DNA from: Gonatopus flavifemur
Lineage: Eukaryota; Arthropoda; Insecta; Hymenoptera; Dryinidae
Direction of reading: 5' to 3'
DNA: 64,000 nucleotides
NCBI GenBank assembly: GCA_018340375.1
Contig: JAFFJZ010000001.1
Coordinates: 51,018,001-51,082,000 of the forward strand
The position numbers and the translations under genes were made by a program. The notes beneath the pieces are model-generated. The model was not told where the DNA came from. It saw nothing but the letters and a program-made list of their open reading frames with translations, and made no database searches. This document shows positions 57,478 to 64,000 of the stretch, piece by piece. Each line of letters opens with the position of its first letter. Position 1 is the first letter of the stretch.

Positions 57478-59674
57478 CGATGCTTACTATTTATGCGATT
57501 TTTTGTGATAGAAACTCAATCAGTGGCATGTTCACATCGCAATGTTTATTATTTAATTCTCTCCGTGTACCTTAAACCGGTTCTGTATACAAAATAATGA
57601 ACTCATTTTCAGAGCATCCCAGAATCCATCATTCGCATTGTTGTAGCACATTCTGCAGCCAAAATGCAATAATTTCTCGTGTGGGAAATTTTTTTCGAAG
57701 CTTAGGTTTTGAGATGCAAGCGTTTTTAGATTTTTCCTCTCAAATCCAAATCATTCAAAAGTACTATGTGCTACATACTTGAGCTTGACAGTATTCGCTA
57801 AGTTGGAAGGCGGTGAATCTCTGGACAACAAATTTAACTATTCTATCATTGTTCGTTTTTGAGCTATAATGATTTGAACCTCCCCGTGGGATGATTGCGG
57901 GTCTTCCGGGGGGATATTCTTGATACCTGTCCTTGATATCCTTTTTATCCATCCTTGGTAGTATTTGCTTCCTTTACGTGGTGGGGAGGCTGAATATCTC
58001 AGATTTGGGTCTCTTTTTCGGGTGGAATAAACTACTCGAGAGGGAGAATACAAACTGAGAGAAACTAAAGTATCCCAACGCCAGGAACATCGGAAAAAAC
58101 GGAGGGAAAGCAAGGGGAAACTACCTTCCTTGACATCTTTTGATATTCCCGAGGAAATAAAATCTTTCTCCAAACCTAGAATTTTGAAATTATAATTCGT
58201 TGTAGACATGTAGAAATTAAGCGTTTAGCGGATAATAGACAGGGTTGGAGGATTTCATCAGACCAGTCATAAGACTGATTACTTCACGATGATTATGATG
58301 ATGATGAATGATTTGAAGTTGCTGAACTCTGATTAGCTGGAGGTCCACAAATTTCAAATCGCTGCAGCTCTGGAACGAACAATGATGCAATAGTTGAATT
58401 TTTTTCCAGTGATCCGCCGGTTTCCAATTCAGCCAATAGTGTCAGCTTCAAGTATGGAGAACACAATGCTCTTGAGTTATTTGAATTTTTAGAAAAATAT
58501 GAAAATCTCCATGTCTCAAAAACTAAGCCCCAAAAGCATTTCTTTCAGACAGAACTTATTGCATACTGGCTGCAGAATATGCCATAGAAATACGAATTAT
58601 AAGCTCTGGGACATCCTGTATTCCCATAAAACAGAATACAATTTTCAAATACATTCGAACAAAAGTATTTAAAATGTATACAAAATTCATATCTGATGTA
58701 TTACGAATAAATTTGAAATGTACCAAATGCATGCAAAAAACATTTCTGTTCGTTGAAAAGGGATTCAAAATACTTTTCTGATTGAAGAATGCATTTCAGA
58801 AGCTTTTCCTGTTATATGGGTTTTCTTCGTTAATTTGATTTTGCAACTCAAATTGTATGAATAACAATATTCAAACCGTGCATAAATATAATTTCAGGGT
58901 GTCTACTCGTAAGAATTTCTCATTGGTTTGTCTATTCAATGGGAACGTATGATAGATCCATTTAATTGAATCTCAAGGACCAGTGGACACTTTGAATTGA
59001 AAATTTCCCGTTTCCAATCTTGCTGAAAACTTCATTGAACTTCAGGAAAACGTTCGCCATATTTTTATATATCCTCGCAAGGGGTTTGATTCAACCTCAA
59101 CTCGAATCTTTTGACAAATTCCTTTTTCGATTTTTTTCAATGTTTGAAATCATGCTTCAGAGAACGAGTCAGTTCAAGGATGTTTTATGCAAATACTCAA
59201 CCCTCGAGGATTCGGATTTCAACAGGTTTTCTTGTGAAAACGAAATGAAAAAATCCTGAAGCACATGGCCCAACAATGCTCTTGACAACACTTTTCTCCT
59301 TCCATTTCGAACAATCCAGACAATTCCCATACTATCGATGTTCATTCTATTATCACACGTGTGTGATTTGAACGCGCGTTAGAATGAGAAACGGAAAATC
59401 ACGGAATAACGGTAGATTCCTGTTAATCAATTTTCTTCTTCTCTCTTTCCCCTTGAATACGCGTATATCGATAATCTGACGTGTGAAGAATCGTTATAAG
59501 ACTCTCAATTGTGCAGACCAAATCTACGTGAGATTCAACGATATAATCGATAACGTAAAAGAGAAAGAAGAAAAATGTGTAATTCAAAGAGCCCTACCTA
59601 TTGGTTCCATTATATACAGGTATAGAGGTATGATGAGGTGAACGTATATATCGTGTATGCCCTTTTCATTCTTC

Positions 59675-59705
<31 letters not shown>

Positions 59706-59894
59706 TCACCGCTACTAATACTATCTCTACGAAGAGAAAATTTTGTAACCATACGAAGATATTCTTCTCCTCTCTTAACCGAAGAAAAAGAACGATTTTT
59801 CATTTTTCGATACCACCAAAAACCAATAGACGATGTTGTATGCGATCCTTGTGAGTGTACGAGAATATCCTCACACAATCTCACGAACGTACGT
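57478..59894. other. Non-coding stretch
   Basis: No supported gene. An isolated CTCTCCGTGTA tip lies at 57559-57569, (GAT)n near 58289-58306, and (TTC)n at 59676-59705. Confidence 0.4.
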
Positions 59895-60167
59895 ATGTAC
59901 TATAACGACAATGGACGACGACGAACGCGTGTCAGAGGACGGTTGCAGCTGCTTTTGCCACTGCTTCTCGTATTTGTATTAGCCTCTCCTCTGGTGTACT
60001 CACTCACGCACGCACATGGCATCGGAACAGCAGCAGCGGAGCAGCACACCGAATGTCGTGCGAGATCGCATCGAAAGATCAAAAAAATGTGTACACATAT
60101 ACTTTATATTTGCCATAGTATTCGTGTACGTGTATTTGAACGAGTGTATATAACATTGGTCGTGTAA
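59895..60167 (+). CDS. Signal-peptide-like ORF, possible first exon of a secreted protein
   Basis: A 90-codon ORF whose start looks like a secretory signal: a basic N-region (RRRTRVRGR) followed by an 18-residue hydrophobic core (LQLLLPLLLVFVLASPLVYS), then a polar stretch (THAHGIGTAAAEQHTECRAR). After residue about 65 the sequence becomes Ile/Val-rich and less convincing. AATAAA follows the stop at 60170-60175. Local CG content is raised. No family is recognised and no good donor was found. It could be chance in a CG-richer island; the ATG at 59910 opens a different, shorter frame. Confidence 0.3.
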   Translation: MYYNDNGRRRTRVRGRLQLLLPLLLVFVLASPLVYSLTHAHGIGTAAAEQHTECRARSHRKIKKMCTHILYICHSIRVRVFERVYITLVV

Positions 60168-61147
60168 TAAATGCGTCGCGGCCGTCTGCCAGGCTGCCTT
60201 AAACCTTGCTTTATCCTGTCCGAGCAACGAGTTAGGACTGCCGTCCTCTTTTCTGTGCCGCGAACCAAGAAAATTTGCATGTAGAACTTTGCCATGTCCA
60301 ATAAATATATTGCTTCGAATTCATACGTATGTCGCGGTTTAAGTTTGAAAGTAGGACATTCCTTACCCTACAAATGAAAATAAAAACATAAATCGAATGG
60401 ATCCTGACGTAACGACGTGCGTGGTCCTTTTAGATGCCATTTTCCGGTGGGACTCGGTCAAGGAATTAAAATATCCTCATCTAACATGTGTGATGAGCCA
60501 TTAAATTTTGTTTTATTTTTGTCAGAGTTCAATTAAGAGAATCTATAATCTAGCTGGTTAATTACGAAGATTATAAGTAATTTCGCACTTTTAATAAAAA
60601 TACTCTAGACATCCGTCACTTTGTAATACTTGTGCTAGCAAGAAACAAGCTGACTCGCCAAATACTTATGAGGCACTTACAAGTGTTCGCAATGAACACT
60701 TATGAGAGAAACATCTCTTTCATTAGTCTTTTAAAAAATCCCTCGAAAAAAGAGAAAAATCTCCACAAAGCTCTTTATATCTATTCACATCTGAACTTCT
60801 CAACTTAGGCAAGAATCTTTGGATTTTTCTGATATCCACTCACTCCCAAAGATTCTAATTTTGCAAGGAATAAAAACAATGTAGAAAAATTCAAGAAGAT
60901 TTCTAGAGATCTCTGTGGATCTCCGTAGGTCTTTTTTGCCAGAATTTAGATCTGAAAAGATCTACATATATCTCAGGAGATCTAATCTTTTTCGAAAAAT
61001 CTCATTGATCACGATGCATAAAACTGATTCAAACTCCCTAAGAATCAATTTTCAATGGGTTTGAATTAGTTTTTTGCACGAGAATCGATAGGTTTAACGG
61101 GATTCTTCAACTAAAGATCTCTAAATTGTAACAGTTTTCTGATATCT
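60168..61147. other. Non-coding stretch; CG-richer start, AGATCT-word patch at the end
   Basis: 60175-60260 is CG-rich (GCGTCGCGGCCGTCTGCCAGG). 60895-61010 repeats AGATCTCT, AGATCTGA and AGATCTAC words like the interior of 42371-42727, but clear TIRs were not found. Confidence 0.35.
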
Positions 61148-61420
61148 CCCTAGTAGAAATTTGATCCGGCATTCCCTATTTTCTACAAGGTCCTGATCAT
61201 CTTAGAATTTGAAAACCGTGAATAAGGAAGATCTTATGAAGCCCTCATAAGGAATTCATCTGATTTCATCAATAGGATTCAAATAGGGTTGTAACGCAGG
61301 GGTACAATAGGGTTCGAATGAGATAGGGAAAACCGTAACAAAACCTGATGAGGACTTGATGAGTAATCAGGCATGCCTCGTCTGGGCCTGGTATTCTCCC
61401 GTCCAAAATTTCTACTCGGG
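61148..61420. mobile_element. TIR element with CTCATAAGG / AATAGGGTT-word interior
   Basis: Ends CCCTAGTAGAAATTTGATCC and (inverted) CCCGAGTAGAAATTTTGGAC. The interior repeats TTATGAAGCCCTCATAAGG, AATAGGATTCAAATAGGGTT and AATAGGGTTCGAATGAG. 273 bp. The tip CCCGAGTAGAAATTT is close to the CCCGAGTGGAAATT tip of the tiny hairpin MITEs. Confidence 0.65.
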
Positions 61421-62572
61421 CTGGGATGAAATTCTTTTCAAACTGAATGACATTTTGGCAATCTCTTACTTTCCTCAGAAATCGAGACATATTGTAACAT
61501 TCTGATATCTTCAGGCTAAGTTTCTAAAAGATCTATCTGACCGCTTGCACATATTTCGGAAATCTTCAAGAGCTCTTGGTGATAAAATATTGTTTATCGA
61601 GTTTGGTTTTCTGATGGCGCTAGCGTTACAGAACTCGTCCATGTCTACAGCAATTTTCCCGAGGACTTTGTGGCGTTCAACATTACATAATATATGAAGT
61701 ACACAGCTAATAAAAAATATTGATCACTACATAAAGTGGTGACCTTCACTGTGTATGCCACAAGTACATTCGATCAAAAATACTCGTTACTCGATGTTTT
61801 GTAAATCTTGACATTAATGATACTTATCACATTTGTCCAAGAGATGCAAGATATCATTTAACACGCTATTTTAAAAATGTCCTCAAGCGTAGGGGATTTT
61901 CATCCATTTCACGAAATTTCCTACAGAGTTAAAGAGCGATGCTATTCATGTCATAAGAGAGGGGAAATTACACATGTTCAAAGGTATTTCTTTGAATCTT
62001 GATACCCAGTTAGTAACGAGTTACCCCACAGTACCGTTAACAGATACGCCCAAAGTGTTCTCAATGTCCAACTTGTACTTGCACTTGAACCGAACCATGG
62101 CAAAAATGATGAAATACTCCAATCATATCTAACCAGATTTTTGAATTGTCAAAATGCTCATTCAAATCGAGTACATCAGTTTGTTGTTGAGAAACTGGCT
62201 GGCGTGCAAATAATTGAGTTTTTCAAGAGAAGTCTTTTTCATAAGCAATTTACTTCAAGAGTCAAATTGATCGAGTATATTTTGTTACTAAAATTATTTC
62301 AATCAGAAGTTTCTCTCATTACATGGAAGATTTTGAATGAAAAAATATCCATGAGAATCATTTAATCTTCTACCCACTGAATAAAATGTAGCGAAACGTT
62401 TCTGGAACATCCCAACTACTGCTAATGTTCTACTACTGTAACGTTTCGGATATTAAAACAATGTATTGACAATATTCAACATGATAAGAAGGTTACAAAA
62501 AACAACGCCATCAAGGATTTTGTGCACTGAGGGAAAGGAACGTGAACTCAACTACTCAAGACAAGACAGTGG
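61421..62572. other. Non-coding stretch
   Basis: AT-rich, with no recognised gene or bounded element. Confidence 0.35.
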
Positions 62573-62872
62573 GATCCCAGTGAACAATATGTTATCATCA
62601 AGACCTCTTAAAGATCTCCAAAATATGTGTAAGAAGTCATCAGATAGACCTTCCAGAAGGTTAACAGAAAGATATCAGAATGTTTTCAGATGCGCCAATC
62701 TCTGAGAAAAATAAGAGATTGTAAAAATGTTATCCAACCAAACTCTTCAAGAGGATTTTTTTCTAAGACCTCAGAAAAATGATGCCATTCGGATATTAAT
62801 ATGATAACATCGACAGAACTCTTTCAGAAGACCTCATAAAGAGCTCTCGCTCTCGTGAGTGTTCACTGGGAT
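62573..62872. mobile_element. 300-bp TIR element with AGACCTC-word interior
   Basis: Ends ATCCCAGTGAACA and TGTTCACTGGGAT are a perfect 13-bp inverted repeat. ATGTTATCATCAAGACCTC is then matched by GAAGACCTCATAAAGAGCTC-type words on the other side, with ATATGATAACATCGA inverted near the right end. The interior repeats AGACCTC, AGATCTCC and CTCTGAG words. Confidence 0.7.
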
Positions 62873-63752
62873 ACGTTGAAATACAGTTAGTAGTAACTGA
62901 ATCAATTTCAATACGTTGTTGAACTCGACTATGCAGAATTGCAGCAACCAGGTTCTCGACTAGGACTCGATTAAGTGATTAATTTAATTCCAACGTATCC
63001 AACTGTTCCAAATGGTTGAGCGCACTTGTTTTCCCTGTGCCTTGAGTTTCAAAGGCATCATCCAAACATTATCATAGACAATATTTCGAAACAATGCAAG
63101 GGTTGCTTTGTTTCAGAATTCGGAAATCACAGGCTTGGAGGATCAATTAAACCTCGTTTGACGCCTCTTGTGTGATCAGAGTTGGTGTGCTCAAAGTGAG
63201 GCTAGACCCTATGTAACGGCGTTATAGTCGGGGGAATCAATTGATCGTAATAGGCAAATATTTTACTTCTTAAGAGGGTTTGGATTGAGGATTACATTCA
63301 ATAATGCAAGCTTTTATATCTCATTACAGCTTTATTATTAGCAATTATTATCAGTTAGATTTATTGTTATAGCAATATTGTTAGCTTCATGTGTCTATTT
63401 TTGATGGAAAATTCCATTTTGGAGCATTCTGAAACTGTTTGTCGAGATCATTCGTACTTTTCATAGCTCTGCAGAGGTAACATGATAGAAAATTATTCTA
63501 GGAATTTCTTTGGCCATTACAAAGCTACTGTCAAATCCATGCCGATACGTCTTCAAGTATTAAAACTTATCCGTTGTAAAAAAATCGCAAAGTACACAAA
63601 GAGAAACTTAGAACCAAATTTACTATGGTACCTTGCAGCCGAGGAACAGACGGAACTTACAATGAAATGCACTATGACGAGACAAATAGAAGCCTGATCA
63701 AATTCACAATCTTTTATAGTAAATTCCGTTCTTCGGCCGCAATAAATTCATT
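62873..63752. other. Non-coding stretch
   Basis: No supported gene. A 71-codon plus-strand ORF (63482-63697) has a lysine/arginine-rich composition but no recognisable domain, and lies just before a transposon tip. Confidence 0.35.
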
Positions 63753-63783
63753 GTAAATTTGATTACAAATTTCTCTCCGTGTA
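63753..63783. repeat. Transposon right tip, TTTCTCTCCGTG|TA
   Basis: CATTGTAAATTTGATTACAAATTTCTCTCCGTGTA, read in two parts, resembles 467-544 (CATTGTAAATTTGATC, then the TTTTTCTCCGTGTA tip). It suggests a second family using the CACGGAGA end. The left end was not found. Confidence 0.45.
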
Positions 63784-63897
63784 CACAATTTTCTGTGATA
63801 TTTCGTAGAATTGTGACAAGATTCATCAGTTGAATTAGAATTCAATTAAAACTTAACAAAATTCCAACAGAAACCATTGCTAGCTGTTGAATTTTTA

Positions 63898-64000
63898 CTA
63901 CACGGACAAAAAAATATACTACTTTTTCTTATTTTACTTGTCAAACCAGAAACAGGGAGGTTTGTGAAATGAATTTTTACATAAAAATACGGGAGATTGC
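63898..64000. repeat. Dispersed repeat truncated by the window end
   Basis: Matches the repeat at 19110-19205 in order. See that entry for the shared words. The rest lies beyond the window. Confidence 0.45.

Overview
This is a eukaryotic, AT-rich, repeat-laden window, and an insect is the best fit. Three things suggest that: the only gene I recognise is an insect-type Tet (methylcytosine dioxygenase) exon; the sequence is full of short microsatellites; and it carries many small non-autonomous DNA transposons of the hAT, Tc1/mariner and TTAA-target types. The character of the Tet exon makes Hymenoptera plausible, but I cannot prove the order from this sequence. There are no operons, rRNA, tRNA or CRISPR arrays.

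Layout. The minus strand at 4429-5724 carries the 5' coding exon of a Tet orthologue (432 codons). It ends in a complete 8-cysteine CXXC zinc finger and then a clean splice donor. Everything from 4428 down to base 1 should be Tet intron, and the catalytic exons lie off the left edge. A 7-codon upstream ORF overlaps the Tet start codon. Inside the intron, on the same strand, is a hydrophobic ORF (1159-1662) weakly reminiscent of an insect gustatory receptor, plus a miniature inverted-repeat element (MITE) at 37-422. To the right of the exon, about 58 kb contains no recognisable complete gene. Three places there could hold exons or promoters: a CpG-dense block at 37728-37965 with a minus-strand donor, a signal-peptide-like ORF at 59895-60167 (+), and CG-rich islands near 12300-12560, 14713-15190 and 23640-24000.

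Mobile elements dominate the rest. The best-supported ones are: a 900-bp hAT-like element (40559-41458) with a perfect 8-bp target duplication, containing a Tc1/mariner-type MITE (41032-41263) with TA duplications; a second hAT-like element (41821-42920) with a further element nested in it; a TTAA-flanked 0.9-kb element (26574-27508); a 911-bp TA-flanked element (49794-50704) with at least two more elements nested inside, and a foldback relative at 54302-54757; and copies of a CACTGTAAAAA-ended MITE (22662, 50783, 31176).

The most unusual feature is a recurring architecture. At least ten elements have terminal inverted repeats, often with CCC-like tips, around interiors made of one short word repeated imperfectly in both orientations. 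Each element uses a different word (TCAGAG, AGATCTGA, CTATTC, TTGGGCC, CAATATTAC, CACT and so on). The largest (56119-57477) also has two layers of higher-order tandem repeats, of about 173 bp and about 72-89 bp. All calls were made by eye; no searches were run.
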